A DNA stretch of 64,000 nt from JABCPE02 sp963530615 (GCA_963530615.1 CAUSDX010000003.1:124001-188000), one strand, 5' to 3'; counted from the first letter of the stretch, positions 26,037 through 36,110 are shown. Numbers and translations are program-made. The notes: a model not told the origin generated them from the sequence alone.

Positions 26037-26993
26037 TTATACCATAATAGAATCATCTATTCTCTGATTATTCCAAGATATTCCGTTAATTTTCTTATTT
26101 CTATCAAAGTAAAAATCTATTCTCCCCAATAATAATCCTGCCCACCCTACTTGATTCACCAAAACATTTTTACCGTTTTTATTCTGAAACACTTGAGGTT
26201 CAGGCAAAAAAGTATGAGTATGCCCGCCGATAATCAAATCTATACCACTTGTTTGAATTGCTACTTTTTTATCTGTCATTTTCTCCTGTTCATGAACTCC
26301 ATAATCATAACCCAAGTGAGATAAACACACTACCAAATCACACTTTTTCTCTTTTCTCAGAAAATCGGCGTAATGCTGTGCCGTAGCAACAGGATCAAGA
26401 TATTTTGTTTCTTGATAATTTTTCTTCCCTACCAAACCTTCTAATTCTACTCCTAAACCAAAAATTCCCACCTTAATATTTTCTTTTTGAAAAATTTTAT
26501 ACAGAATAGTTTTTCCTGCTAAAATTGTTTCAGAGAAATCATAATTAGAACAGACAAAAGGGAATTTAGCATTGGGTAAAACTTTCAAAAATCCCTCTAA
26601 TCCATTATCAAAATCATGATTCCCCATTGTAGCTGCATCATATTTCATCATTGACATCAGCTTTAACTCTAATTCTCCTCCAAACATATTAAAATACGGA
26701 GTTCCTTGGAAAATATCTCCACAATCAAAAAGCAAGACATTTTTTTCATATTTTCTGATTTGCTCTATAAGAGTGGCTCTTCTGGCGAAACCTCCCTGAT
26801 TAGGATTTCTACTATGATTTTTTTCAAAAGGTTCTATGCGGCTATGCTGGTCATTGGTATGCAAAATCGTTATTTTTCGCATTGATTTTTGTCCCTTAAT
26901 TTCATTTTTATTATTCGCCAAGATATTATTGGGAATTAAAGTGGTTGCCAACCCTCCTCCTAATATTTTCAAAAACTCTTTTCTATTCATCAT
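26037..26993 (-). CDS. 5'-nucleotidase-type metallophosphoesterase (N-terminal half of a UshA-like enzyme)
   Basis: Exported calcineurin-like phosphoesterase of 318 residues. The N-terminus MNRKEFLKILGGGLATTLI resembles a Tat-type signal with only one Arg. The metal-binding blocks are complete: ILHTNDQHS, DCGDIFQGTP, MGNHDFDNG, LSHLGYDYG and GGHTHTFLPEP. The substrate-binding C-terminal domain found in full-length UshA-type 5'-nucleotidases is absent from this polypeptide and is encoded by the gene 2 bases upstream. Confidence 0.93.
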   Translation of the reverse strand: MMNRKEFLKILGGGLATTLIPNNILANNKNEIKGQKSMRKITILHTNDQHSRIEPFEKNHSRNPNQGGFARRATLIEQIRKYEKNVLLFDCGDIFQGTPYFNMFGGELELKLMSMMKYDAATMGNHDFDNGLEGFLKVLPNAKFPFVCSNYDFSETILAGKTILYKIFQKENIKVGIFGLGVELEGLVGKKNYQETKYLDPVATAQHYADFLRKEKKCDLVVCLSHLGYDYGVHEQEKMTDKKVAIQTSGIDLIIGGHTHTFLPEPQVFQNKNGKNVLVNQVGWAGLLLGRIDFYFDRNKKINGISWNNQRIDDSIMV

Positions 26994-26995
26994 TT

Positions 26996-27742
26996 TTATT
27001 TTTCAAATTTCAAACGCACATCATTTTTCACCTTTACCTCTGGATTTTTTCTAAAATATTCCAAAAATAAATTTCTCAAAATAACATCTGTTTTTATAGT
27101 CTCTCCTTTTTCAAAAAAATACATGCTATCTCCTCCCATAGCTAGATAATCAGAAGTAGCAATATAATAAGTTTTCCCTATTTGAGGGCGTTCTCCATTG
27201 ATTAAACCTTCCTCTAACTTCCCATCTTTCACTGTGATATTCAGTTGTGCCACAGGATTATTCCTTTGATGTTTCTCATAATAATCAAAAATTCCTTGAA
27301 TATCCTCTCCCTTCATTTTAACGATAACCATCTCATTTTCAAAAGGCATTACCTCAAAAATATTTCTCACCAAAATATCCCCTTCCGAGATATTATTTCT
27401 TATCCCACCGATATTCAAAATTGCAGCATCTACTTTGGGTATTTTATTCTTTACCGCCCAGTCATTTGCTCCTTCTAATAGGTAATCAGAAAGCAATACT
27501 CCAAGATTACTATTATCCCCTGACCTATTTAACTCCACCAAAGTATGAGAAATTTTTTGGTTCATTCTATCATCTAATTTTTCTTTATACGGAGCTATTA
27601 ACTTCACAAATTCCTTTTTGTCTTCAATCGCTTCTCCGATAACAATATTTTCCTGTGTTTTGACATCTACCAAATTCATGCTTGAATGACAGGCCATCAA
27701 TACAGAAAAAATTCCGCCCAATAAATAATATTTAATTCTCAT
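26996..27742 (-). CDS. 5'-nucleotidase C-terminal domain lipoprotein
   Basis: Lipoprotein of 248 residues: a signal ending in LMAC gives Cys18 as the lipidation site. Residues 40-245 match the C-terminal nucleotide-binding domain of 5'-nucleotidases, with NRSGDNSNLGVLLSDYLLEGAND, NIGGIRNNISEGDI and the base-stacking ATSDYLAMGGDSM. It has no metallophosphoesterase domain; that is encoded just downstream on the same strand. The two proteins probably act together in the envelope in nucleotide salvage. Confidence 0.92.
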   Translation of the reverse strand: MRIKYYLLGGIFSVLMACHSSMNLVDVKTQENIVIGEAIEDKKEFVKLIAPYKEKLDDRMNQKISHTLVELNRSGDNSNLGVLLSDYLLEGANDWAVKNKIPKVDAAILNIGGIRNNISEGDILVRNIFEVMPFENEMVIVKMKGEDIQGIFDYYEKHQRNNPVAQLNITVKDGKLEEGLINGERPQIGKTYYIATSDYLAMGGDSMYFFEKGETIKTDVILRNLFLEYFRKNPEVKVKNDVRLKFEK

Positions 27743-27762
27743 TATCTATAAAAATATAACTG

Positions 27763-27770
27763 CAAAGATA
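27763..27770 (-). promoter_or_regulatory. Candidate -7 element of the split 5'-nucleotidase operon
   Basis: TATCTTTGCA on the minus strand, a perfect TAnnTTTG, 20 bases before the ATG at 27742. The nearest TTTG upstream is 26 bases away, longer than the usual spacer. Confidence 0.45.
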
Positions 27771-27806
27771 ATAAATTTAAGCATGAAGCCCTAAAACAAA
27801 ATCTAT

Positions 27807-28118
27807 TCACATTTCAAAATAAAGATGATAATGATTGGCACATTTAGGATTAAATTTTGCTTTACAATAAAGACAAACCTCCGTATTCATATACTCCCAA
27901 ATACTCAAAACATTTTTGCAATGCCCACAGAGAATCGCCTTTTCGTTCCATTCAGAACTTTTCCAGCGAACCATCTCATGAGATTCACAAAACTGATGGC
28001 ACTGATAACAAGGATAAAAAGTATTACAACATTTACATTTTATCGCAATAATATCTAAAAGACTATGATAATGCTCACATCTTGTTTCACTATCCACCAA
28101 TAACCCTTTCAAATTCAT
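27807..28118 (-). CDS. CHY zinc-finger domain protein
   Basis: A 103-residue protein rich in Cys and His. The order CEHYHS, CKCCNTFYPCYQCHQFCESH, CGHCKN, CLYCKAKFNPKCANHYHLYF matches the CHY-type zinc finger, which binds several zinc ions; in yeast the Hot13 homologue assists protein import, but bacterial roles are unknown. No signal peptide. It stands alone between the 5'-nucleotidase pair and the divergent ABC-F gene. Confidence 0.88.
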   Translation of the reverse strand: MNLKGLLVDSETRCEHYHSLLDIIAIKCKCCNTFYPCYQCHQFCESHEMVRWKSSEWNEKAILCGHCKNVLSIWEYMNTEVCLYCKAKFNPKCANHYHLYFEM

Positions 28119-28198
28119 TTCTTCAATTTTTTATTATTCTGAAACAATCACTTTTCTAAATACACAAAGTTAATAATTCCCATCAATTTTAATTTCCT

Positions 28199-28206
28199 TA
28201 TTTTTG
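28199..28206 (+). promoter_or_regulatory. Candidate -7 element of the ABC-F gene
   Basis: TATTTTTGCA matches the Bacteroidetes -7 and places the transcript start near 28212. It overlaps an in-frame TTG at 28204, which rules that codon out and supports the ATG at 28225. Confidence 0.5.
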
Positions 28207-28224
28207 CAAAAATTTCAAATTAAA

Positions 28225-30150
28225 ATGCTATCAGTTCAAGGATTAGGGCTACATCATTCGGGGAATTATCTCTTCCGAGATGTCAATTTTACCATAAAAA
28301 AGGAAGATAAAATAGGTCTTGTAGGGAAAAACGGAGCTGGAAAGTCTACGCTTCTTAAAATGCTTTCTGGAGAAATAAATTTCTATGAAGGAAATGTCAT
28401 CCCAGAAGGTAATATTACCATTGGCTTCCTCAAACAAGATTTAGATTTCGTTAAAGGAAGAACCGTTTGGGACGAAACTATGCAAGCCTTTGAACAAATT
28501 AATCAATGGAAAAAAGAACTTGAAGAAGTTAATCATCAATTAGCCACAAGAACAGACTATGAAACCGATGATTATAGCCAGTTAATCCATAAAATGACTG
28601 AATTAAACGACCTTTTACATCACCATGATGCCTATAATTTAGAAGGCGATATAGAAAAAGTTTTGCTCGGATTGGGCTTCAAAGCAGAAGATTTTAGCAA
28701 AATTACTGATGAATTTTCTGGAGGATGGAGAATGCGTATAGAATTAGCTAAATTACTTTTACAAAAAAACGATTTGATGCTTCTTGATGAACCTACTAAC
28801 CATCTGGATATGGAGTCTATCATTTGGCTAGAAAGTTTTCTGAAAGATTATCCAGGTGCAATAGTACTTGTAAGTCATGATAAACAATTTATGACCGCCG
28901 TATGCAATAGAACTTTTGATATCAACAATAAAAAAATTGATGATTATAAAGCAAACTATTCTAAATATCTTACATTAAGGGCAGAACGAAGAGAAAAATT
29001 AGAACAAGCCAAAAGAAATCAAGATGCTGAAATCAAACAAATGGAAGATAACATCAATCGCTTCCGTGCTTCGGCAACTAAAGCGAGTTTTGCTCAATCT
29101 TTAATAAAAAAATTAGAAAAAATAGAGCGAATAGAATTAGACAACGAAGATGTATCCAAATTCAACATTCGTTTTCAGCAAAGTATTGTCCCTGGAAAAG
29201 TGATTTTTGAAGCCGAAAATTTAGGTAAAAAATATGGAGACAAGCAGATTTTTGACCATGTGGATTTTTTCGTGAATAGAGGTCAGAAAATCGCACTTTT
29301 AGGACAAAATGGACAAGGAAAAACTACTCTGGCAAAGATTTTAGCAGGAGAAATCAAAGATTATACAGGGACTTGGACATTAGGACACAATGTAAATATT
29401 GGCTATTTTGCTCAAAATCAAGAAGAAGTTTTAGACCCCAATAAAAGCGTTTTGGAGGAAGCAGAAGATGCCGCTACAGAAGAAACCAGACCAAGAGTAA
29501 GGGACCTTTTAGGTAGTTTCTTATTTCAAGGAGAAGATGTTACAAAAAAGACCAAAGTATTATCTGGAGGCGAGAGAAATCGTTTAGCTCTATGCAAATT
29601 ACTCCTTCGTCCATTTAATACGCTCATCATGGACGAACCTACCAACCACTTGGATATTCAATCCAAAGAGATTATAAAATTAGCCCTTCAAAACTATGAT
29701 GGGACGCTCATTGTCATTTCTCACGATAGAGAGTTTTTACAAGGTTTATGTGATAAAATTTTTGAATTTAGAAATGGACAAATGAAGGAGTTTTTAGGTA
29801 ATATTGATGAATATTTAGAATATCGCCAAAAAGAAAGTATTCGAGAAATATCTGCCGAAAAAGCCAAATTAGACCAAAAACAAGAATCTAAAATTGAGCA
29901 AAAAAACATTGAAAAAGAAATAACTAAGCCAACAAATTTCATTAGCAAAGAACAAAAACAACTTCAAAATAGAATAAAAAAAGTAGAGGAAAAAATTGCT
30001 AAATTAGAAGAAAATATCGCTGAATTAGAGAAAACTTTTTCTAAAATAAATCCTACCGAAGAGCAACTTCACCAATATAATCAGTTTAAGGAAGAGCTGA
30101 AAAATACCACAGAAGAATGGGAAAATTTAATTTTACAAATAGAAGAATAA
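28225..30150 (+). CDS. ABC-F family ATP-binding protein
   Basis: Soluble twin-ATPase of the ABC-F group, which acts on ribosomes rather than in transport. Domain 1 has Walker A GKNGAGKST, signature FSGGWRMRIELAK and Walker B LMLLDEPTNHLD. The linker is charged. Domain 2 has GQNGQGKTT, LSGGERNRLALCK and LIMDEPTNHLD. A C-terminal coiled coil (about 570-640) resembles Uup/YdiF-type members. The ATG at 28225 is used because an earlier TTG lies in the -7 element. About 641 residues, closed by a terminator. Which subgroup it belongs to is not certain. Confidence 0.93.
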   Translation: MLSVQGLGLHHSGNYLFRDVNFTIKKEDKIGLVGKNGAGKSTLLKMLSGEINFYEGNVIPEGNITIGFLKQDLDFVKGRTVWDETMQAFEQINQWKKELEEVNHQLATRTDYETDDYSQLIHKMTELNDLLHHHDAYNLEGDIEKVLLGLGFKAEDFSKITDEFSGGWRMRIELAKLLLQKNDLMLLDEPTNHLDMESIIWLESFLKDYPGAIVLVSHDKQFMTAVCNRTFDINNKKIDDYKANYSKYLTLRAERREKLEQAKRNQDAEIKQMEDNINRFRASATKASFAQSLIKKLEKIERIELDNEDVSKFNIRFQQSIVPGKVIFEAENLGKKYGDKQIFDHVDFFVNRGQKIALLGQNGQGKTTLAKILAGEIKDYTGTWTLGHNVNIGYFAQNQEEVLDPNKSVLEEAEDAATEETRPRVRDLLGSFLFQGEDVTKKTKVLSGGERNRLALCKLLLRPFNTLIMDEPTNHLDIQSKEIIKLALQNYDGTLIVISHDREFLQGLCDKIFEFRNGQMKEFLGNIDEYLEYRQKESIREISAEKAKLDQKQESKIEQKNIEKEITKPTNFISKEQKQLQNRIKKVEEKIAKLEENIAELEKTFSKINPTEEQLHQYNQFKEELKNTTEEWENLILQIEE

Positions 30151-30154
30151 AATC

Positions 30155-30186
30155 AAAAGTCTATCTTAGTTAGGATAGACTTTTTT
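30155..30186. terminator. Terminator between the ABC-F gene and nadE
   Basis: AAAAGTCTATC (30155-30165) pairs with GATAGACTTTT (30174-30184) and continues in T. It lies between convergent genes and reads as a terminator from either side. Confidence 0.85.
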
Positions 30187-30195
30187 ATATTTTTT

Positions 30196-30987
30196 TTATT
30201 TTAATTCCAAAGGAATCTTACACACAGGTACAGGATTTACTTTATGCCTCATTGCTTTATTTAGCCTTTCATAAATCTCAAAAACTTCTTTCTCTCTTCC
30301 TTCAAAATCATTAGCAGTATAGGCTGTTTCCTTCTTTTCCATTGCCCATTCTAATTCTTTATAGGAAGCCCCAATTTGTTCCTCATCCGTCCGTTCGATA
30401 TCCCAAAGCCCATCGGTAGGAATTGCATTTTGAATACTTTCTACAATTTTTAATTCTTTTGCTAAATGATAAACTTCTGTTTTCGTCAAATCACCAATCG
30501 GAGAAATATCCACCCCTCCATCACCATATTTGGTAAAGAAACCTATCCCAAAATCTTCCACTTTATTGCCTGTCCCTGTTACTAAAAGTCGGTGAATTTG
30601 CCCATAATAATACAATGTCAGCATTCTCAAACGAGAACGAGCATTAGCAAAAGCCAAGTCCCTATTTTGAAAAAAATCATTTTGAGAATTGACACTATTT
30701 TCAAAAGTATTAAAAGTAGGCGTCAAATCTACCCTCAAACATTCTACATTTTCATAATTCTCTTTCAAAAATGCCATATGCTCTTTTGCCCTATTCACTT
30801 GGTCTTCTTTTTGTCTAATTGGCATTTCTATTACCAATGTTTTCAAACCTGTTTTTGCTGCCAATGTGGATACTACTGCCGAGTCTATCCCTCCTGAAAT
30901 CCCCACAACAAAACCATTCATTTTAGCATTTTCCGCATAGCTTTCAAGCCAATTTGTAATATAATTAATTACCTTATCTGTTTTCAT
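30196..30987 (-). CDS. nadE: NH3-dependent NAD synthetase
   Basis: Makes NAD from deamido-NAD using ammonia. The PP-loop SGGIDSAVVSTLAA is near residues 30-43, the substrate-binding TGTGNKVEDFGIGFFTKYGDGGVDI region near 157-181, and the conserved IPTDGLWDIERTDEEQIG near 212-229. There is no N-terminal glutaminase domain. I start at ATG 30987 (263 residues) because the earlier codon at 31002 is GTG directly abutting the nuoN stop. It follows nuoKLMN without a gap and is probably co-transcribed with it. Confidence 0.93.
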   Translation of the reverse strand: MKTDKVINYITNWLESYAENAKMNGFVVGISGGIDSAVVSTLAAKTGLKTLVIEMPIRQKEDQVNRAKEHMAFLKENYENVECLRVDLTPTFNTFENSVNSQNDFFQNRDLAFANARSRLRMLTLYYYGQIHRLLVTGTGNKVEDFGIGFFTKYGDGGVDISPIGDLTKTEVYHLAKELKIVESIQNAIPTDGLWDIERTDEEQIGASYKELEWAMEKKETAYTANDFEGREKEVFEIYERLNKAMRHKVNPVPVCKIPLELK

Positions 30988-31002
30988 TTTAATATTTTTC
31001 AC

Positions 31003-32367
31003 TTATTTCAAATAATACAAAATTTTACTTCCTAAAACTCCTAAAATGAAAGTTAAAACAATCACGAATATTGCTATCAATTGATAACTCAAATTTAATT
31101 TCCGAGTAAATTGATTATTTCCTCCTTTTTGAAAATACATTGACATTATCAGTCTTAAATAGTATGCCACACTTATGACTGATGCCAATACTGCCAAAAT
31201 AACTAAAAAAAGACTATCTTTCACGGCTGGTAAAAACATTCCTAATTTCCCCATAAACCCTGCTGTAAAAGGAATTCCTGCCATGGACAACAATGAAATA
31301 GAAATTGTTAAAGCTAATAATTTTTGACTTTTTGCCAAACCATTAAAAGAATGATAAAAAGTACTTTCTTTATATTTTTCTACCCAAATCACACCCATAA
31401 ATACCCCTACATTCGCCAAAGAATAAGCCAATAAATAAAATGCCAAATTCTGCACCGAATTTTCATCCGCTCCAAAAAATACCAATCCTATATATCCTAC
31501 ATTCACTATACTGGAATACGCCAACATCTTTTTGACATCATCTTGTACCAATCCTAAAAAACTTCCTACCAAAAGCGTTAAACTTATCATTCCGTATAAA
31601 ACTAACAACCAATCTTCTCTAATTCCTATAAAAGCGATATTCATCAACCTAAAAAAGGCATAAAAACCTGCTATTTTAACAACTGATGCCATAAATAGAG
31701 TTATCCATGTAGGCGAACCATAATACACATCTGGAGACCACATATGGAAAGGAACCATTGCCACCTTAAATGCCATAGCTCCCAAAACAAATATTGCCCC
31801 TAAAATAAATTTCGTATTTCCACCTTGTTTTTGACTGAATTGACTAATAGTTTCTAAATCAAAACTCCCAACACTTCCATACAATAAAGCAAAACCAAAA
31901 AGCAGAAAACCAGTCGCAAAAGCTCCCATTAAAAAATATTTTACAGATGCCTCCACCGACCGCAAATCTATTTTCTCACTCCCCGCCAAAACATAAAGAG
32001 GAATTGACAATATCTCAACTCCTAAAAACAACACCATAATATTCTGAAAGCCAAATAATAAAAATCCTCCGCATAAAGAAAATAACACTAAAGCATACAT
32101 CTCTGGCTGATGATTTCTATGCCGATACAAGGCAAAATCTCCCAAAAATAAAATCAGAACATTTACCACCAATGTAATCTTGGTCAATAATGTAGCATGT
32201 TCATCAAACCAAAACATTTTTTGGTAAGAATTTCCAAAATAAATTTCTGAAAAAAAACTCACAATAAAAGCGACCAAAGTACCTAATATTGCAATATTAT
32301 TTACCCATTTACCTTTTAAAAATAAAGTCAAAACTCCCGTTAGAAAAACAATAACTAATACACTCAC
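31003..32367 (-). CDS. nuoN: NADH-quinone oxidoreductase subunit N
   Basis: Antiporter-like proton-pumping membrane subunit of complex I. 454 residues with about 14 helices. The conserved VEILSIPLYVLAG, KVAMVPFHMWSPDVYYGSP and DDVKKMLAYSSIVNVGYIG blocks carry the expected buried Glu and Lys residues. The start codon is GTG; a stop lies just upstream, so no ATG is available. It is the last nuo gene here. Confidence 0.95.
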   Translation of the reverse strand: MSVLVIVFLTGVLTLFLKGKWVNNIAILGTLVAFIVSFFSEIYFGNSYQKMFWFDEHATLLTKITLVVNVLILFLGDFALYRHRNHQPEMYALVLFSLCGGFLLFGFQNIMVLFLGVEILSIPLYVLAGSEKIDLRSVEASVKYFLMGAFATGFLLFGFALLYGSVGSFDLETISQFSQKQGGNTKFILGAIFVLGAMAFKVAMVPFHMWSPDVYYGSPTWITLFMASVVKIAGFYAFFRLMNIAFIGIREDWLLVLYGMISLTLLVGSFLGLVQDDVKKMLAYSSIVNVGYIGLVFFGADENSVQNLAFYLLAYSLANVGVFMGVIWVEKYKESTFYHSFNGLAKSQKLLALTISISLLSMAGIPFTAGFMGKLGMFLPAVKDSLFLVILAVLASVISVAYYLRLIMSMYFQKGGNNQFTRKLNLSYQLIAIFVIVLTFILGVLGSKILYYLK

Positions 32368-32385
32368 TATTTCTCAGAATTATAT

Positions 32386-33888
32386 TTATAACTTCACCTT
32401 ATCTTGTACAGTTTGGAAAATAATATTTAATGGTTCTCTCACTAAATCTAAAATAAAATTAGGAAAAATACCAAATAATATTACTAATGCAACCAAAACC
32501 AATAACACGGAAAATTCTATCCAAGAAACATCTTGAATTTGAGACAAAACCTTTTCATTACCTTCTCCAAACATCACCTTTGAATATAATCTTAACAGAT
32601 ATGCAGCCCCTAAAACAATACTCAATCCTGCAATAATTCCCAAGATTTTATTGTAATCAAAAATTGTTTTCAATAAAATAAACTCTCCAACAAAACCATT
32701 CGTCAAAGGCACTGCCATCGCTCCAAAAATCAAAATAATAAATAGTACCGCAAATTTTGGAGCTACCCTAGCCATTCCTCCCATTTGGGTAATATCTTTA
32801 GTATGAAATCTTTTATACAAAATATCCGCACAATAAAACAAACCCACTGCATTGATTCCGTGTGCCATCGTTTGGAGCATCGCCCCTTCTGCTCCTTCCG
32901 TTGTAAAGCTACCTTTTACCGTTAAATAAGTTGAAGCCAAAATCCCCACCCCCATCATTCCTAAATGCGAAATAGAAGAATAGGCGATTATCGTTTTAAT
33001 ATTTTTACTAATCAAGGCTATCATCGCTCCATAAAGCACTCCAATTATTGCAAAAATAATGACCAACTCACCAGAAAATCCTCCAATAGCATTAGGTACA
33101 ATAGGAAGAAGATACCTAATCATACCATAAACAGCCATTTTTAACATAATTCCAGAAAGTAACATTGACCCTTGAGTAGGGGCATAAGTATGAGTATCTG
33201 GTAGCCATGTATGAAATGGAAATAGCGGAAATTTCACTGCAAAAGCGAAAAAAATCAACCAAAAAACTAAAATCTCTTGATTCAAATCCAACTTCACTCT
33301 ATATAAATCCAATAGAGCAAAACTATCCGAAAATTGATAGACATAAATCAACCCTACCAACATAAACAAAGACCCACAAAAAGTATAGATAAAAAACTTT
33401 CTCGTTACCTGAATGCGTTTATCCTCCTGCCCCCATAATCCTGAAACAAACCATATAGGAATCAAAGTTAACTCCCAAAATAAGTAAAATAACAATCCAT
33501 CTAATGTAGTAAAAACACCTACTAAACCAAATTGCATAAGTAATATCAATCCAAAAAAATTATTTGGATAAGGTTTCTTTTCATTAAATGCAGAAAGTAC
33601 AATTAATGGTAATAAAACATTAACCAAAAATAACATTAGCATACCAATTCCATCAATCCCAAAATGCAAATTACTATTGATAACCTCCAACCATGGCACT
33701 TTAATTTGATAAAATAAATTCTCTGATACGGTAGTTTTCTTGTCAAAATCAGCCCATATGAATAAAGTCCCCAGCATCTCCATCATCGCAAAAAACAATG
33801 CCCAATAACTCCCCTGTGATTTTTTAACGCTAAAAACCAACAAAGCTCCTGCCAAAGGACAAAAAATTAAAAATAATAACAGCCACAT
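32386..33888 (-). CDS. nuoM: NADH-quinone oxidoreductase subunit M
   Basis: Antiporter-like membrane subunit of complex I, 500 residues. Key blocks are FYLFWELTLIPIWF with the pump Glu, VKFPLFPFHTWLPDTHTYAPTQGS with the Lys, and KTIIAYSSISHLGMMGVG. It lies 10 bases after nuoL and 18 before nuoN, in the canonical order. Confidence 0.96.
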   Translation of the reverse strand: MWLLLFLIFCPLAGALLVFSVKKSQGSYWALFFAMMEMLGTLFIWADFDKKTTVSENLFYQIKVPWLEVINSNLHFGIDGIGMLMLFLVNVLLPLIVLSAFNEKKPYPNNFFGLILLMQFGLVGVFTTLDGLLFYLFWELTLIPIWFVSGLWGQEDKRIQVTRKFFIYTFCGSLFMLVGLIYVYQFSDSFALLDLYRVKLDLNQEILVFWLIFFAFAVKFPLFPFHTWLPDTHTYAPTQGSMLLSGIMLKMAVYGMIRYLLPIVPNAIGGFSGELVIIFAIIGVLYGAMIALISKNIKTIIAYSSISHLGMMGVGILASTYLTVKGSFTTEGAEGAMLQTMAHGINAVGLFYCADILYKRFHTKDITQMGGMARVAPKFAVLFIILIFGAMAVPLTNGFVGEFILLKTIFDYNKILGIIAGLSIVLGAAYLLRLYSKVMFGEGNEKVLSQIQDVSWIEFSVLLVLVALVILFGIFPNFILDLVREPLNIIFQTVQDKVKL

Positions 33889-33898
33889 ACCTTATAAT

Positions 33899-35782
33899 CT
33901 ATATTAAAAGTATTATCATCAATATAATCCCCATACCAAACGACATCAATAAAAGATAAGTTTCCACGCTTCCATTTTGGATTTTTCTCAAAAATTCCCC
34001 TTTTATTTTCGCACCAAAACCAATAGAATTTACCAACTCATCTAAAATTTCCCTATCAAATTTTTCAACAATTCTTGCTGTATATTCTATCTTTTTTACA
34101 ATCTTTTTTTGATAGAAATCATCAATATAAAGTTTATGAGCTGAGAACTTTTCCCAGCCTTGATAACTTTCTTCTGAAAGAGGGATTTTCCCATCTAAAA
34201 CATATTTCTTCCTTACCCATAAAATAATCGTACCTATTATCATCAATGTCAATACCAATAAGAACATTTCCGCTTGAAAAGAAATTTGATAATGATGAGA
34301 TTTTACGACCGATTGCAACCATTGACTCAAAAACTGAAATTTACCACTTACTATAAAATGAGGAAGATTTATTATCCCTCCTACTATTGACAATATAGAC
34401 AATACTATTAATGGTAAAGTCATTATCCAATGGCTTTCGTGAATCTTTTTTTCTTGCTCTTTAGTTCCTCTAAACTCCCCAAAGAAAGTCAATAATAATA
34501 ATCTGAACATATAAGCAGTCGTTAGCCCTGAACTTATCATTGCCATTATCCAAATCATAGGATTTTTAGCATAAAGCATCACCAAAATTTCATCTTTTGA
34601 AATCATCCCTGACAATGGAGGCACCCCACAAATCGCCAAAGTTCCGATAAAAAAAGTCCAATAAGTTAATGGAATTTTCTTTCTCAGTCCTCCCATAAAA
34701 CGCATGTCTTGTTCGCCTCCTATCGCATGAATTACCGACCCTGCCCCCAAAAACAGTAATGCCTTAAAAAATGCATGAGTTATTAAATGAAACATTGCCG
34801 TAATATAAGCCCCCACCCCCAAAGCCATTACCATAAATCCCAACTGCGAGACCGTAGAATATGCTAAAACTTTTTTAATATCGTTTTGTCTTACCCCAAT
34901 AAAAGCTGTTATCAAAGATGTTACCAACCCTATTCCTAAAATAAAATCCAAAACAAAAGGCGTCAAATCATAAAAGAAATGAGAACGAACGATTAGATAA
35001 ATCCCCGCAGTAACCATCGTTGCTGCGTGAATAAGTGCCGAAACTGGCGTAGGCCCAGCCATCGCATCGGGAAGCCATGTAAAAAGTGGTATTTGAGCAG
35101 ATTTCCCAATTGAACCAATAAAAAAACTTATGGTAATTGATAGCAAAACAAAATTGTCAATACTCATCTCTTCAAGGCTCTTTTGAATACTTAAAAATTC
35201 TAAAGTTTCGAAATGATATGCAATTACAAAAATCCCTATCAATAATCCTAAATCTCCTATTCTATTCATGATAAAAGCCTTCCGTGCCGCTTTACCATAC
35301 TCCTCATTTTTAAACCAAAAACCTATCAATAAAAATGAACAAAGTCCTACTCCTTCCCAACCCACAAATAAAACCAAATAATTACTCCCCAAAACTAACA
35401 ACAACATGAAAAAAATAAAAAGATTAAGATAAGCAAAAAACTTATAAAATCCCTCGTCGTTTTCCATATATCCAACAGAATACAAGTGAATTAAAGTTCC
35501 TATTCCTGTAATTATCATCATCATAATAATGGATAATTGATCCAATTGAAAACTAAAATCTACTGCTAAATGATGAATATGAAACCATTCAAAAACCTTA
35601 AAAATCTGTGGAGAAGTATCATTTATCATTCCTAAAAACAACTTTAACGATAACAAAAAAGCCAAAAACACCACTGCAGTAGACCAACTACCAACCACTA
35701 TTTTAGGCAAAAATTTTCCAAAAAGTCCATTGATTACAAACCCCAATAAAGGCAATAAAATAATGATATATAATACCTCCAT
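33899..35782 (-). CDS. nuoL: NADH-quinone oxidoreductase subunit L
   Basis: Distal antiporter-like subunit of complex I with the long lateral helix. About 627 residues. The conserved VGWEGVGLCSFLLIGFW, SAQIPLFTWLPDAMAGPTPVSALIHAATMV and NDIKKVLAYSTVSQLGFMV blocks are intact. I use ATG 35782; the preceding in-frame GTG (35785) adds one residue. It begins 4 bases after the nuoK stop. Confidence 0.96.
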   Translation of the reverse strand: MEVLYIIILLPLLGFVINGLFGKFLPKIVVGSWSTAVVFLAFLLSLKLFLGMINDTSPQIFKVFEWFHIHHLAVDFSFQLDQLSIIMMMIITGIGTLIHLYSVGYMENDEGFYKFFAYLNLFIFFMLLLVLGSNYLVLFVGWEGVGLCSFLLIGFWFKNEEYGKAARKAFIMNRIGDLGLLIGIFVIAYHFETLEFLSIQKSLEEMSIDNFVLLSITISFFIGSIGKSAQIPLFTWLPDAMAGPTPVSALIHAATMVTAGIYLIVRSHFFYDLTPFVLDFILGIGLVTSLITAFIGVRQNDIKKVLAYSTVSQLGFMVMALGVGAYITAMFHLITHAFFKALLFLGAGSVIHAIGGEQDMRFMGGLRKKIPLTYWTFFIGTLAICGVPPLSGMISKDEILVMLYAKNPMIWIMAMISSGLTTAYMFRLLLLTFFGEFRGTKEQEKKIHESHWIMTLPLIVLSILSIVGGIINLPHFIVSGKFQFLSQWLQSVVKSHHYQISFQAEMFLLVLTLMIIGTIILWVRKKYVLDGKIPLSEESYQGWEKFSAHKLYIDDFYQKKIVKKIEYTARIVEKFDREILDELVNSIGFGAKIKGEFLRKIQNGSVETYLLLMSFGMGIILMIILLI

Positions 35783-35786
35783 CACC

Positions 35787-36110
35787 TTAACCTTTTAATT
35801 TATTGAAAATTTCTACATCCACAGAGCGTTTATTACGATACATCATCATGATAATTGCTAATCCTATCGCAACCTCTGCAGCTGCCACCACCATAATAAA
35901 AAACACCAATATCTGCCCCTCTACATCTCCTCGATATGCTGAAAATGCAACTAAAAGTAAATTAACAGCATTAAGCATCAGCTCGATACAACCTAAAACA
36001 ATAATTGCATTTCTACGAAGTAAAACTCCTAAAACTCCCAAACAAAACATAATACTACTCAATATCACAAAATATTCTAACGGGATGTTTTGTATAAATG
36101 TGTTTTCCAT
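35787..36110 (-). CDS. nuoK: NADH-quinone oxidoreductase subunit K
   Basis: Small membrane subunit of complex I, 107 residues and three helices. The two conserved membrane Glu are in VLGCIELMLNAVNLL and VAAAEVAIGLAI. It is the first gene of the nuoKLMN-nadE unit. nuoA to nuoJ are not upstream: the next gene is lpd, separated by a terminator and a likely promoter. Confidence 0.95.
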   Translation of the reverse strand: MENTFIQNIPLEYFVILSSIMFCLGVLGVLLRRNAIIVLGCIELMLNAVNLLLVAFSAYRGDVEGQILVFFIMVVAAAEVAIGLAIIMMMYRNKRSVDVEIFNKLKG

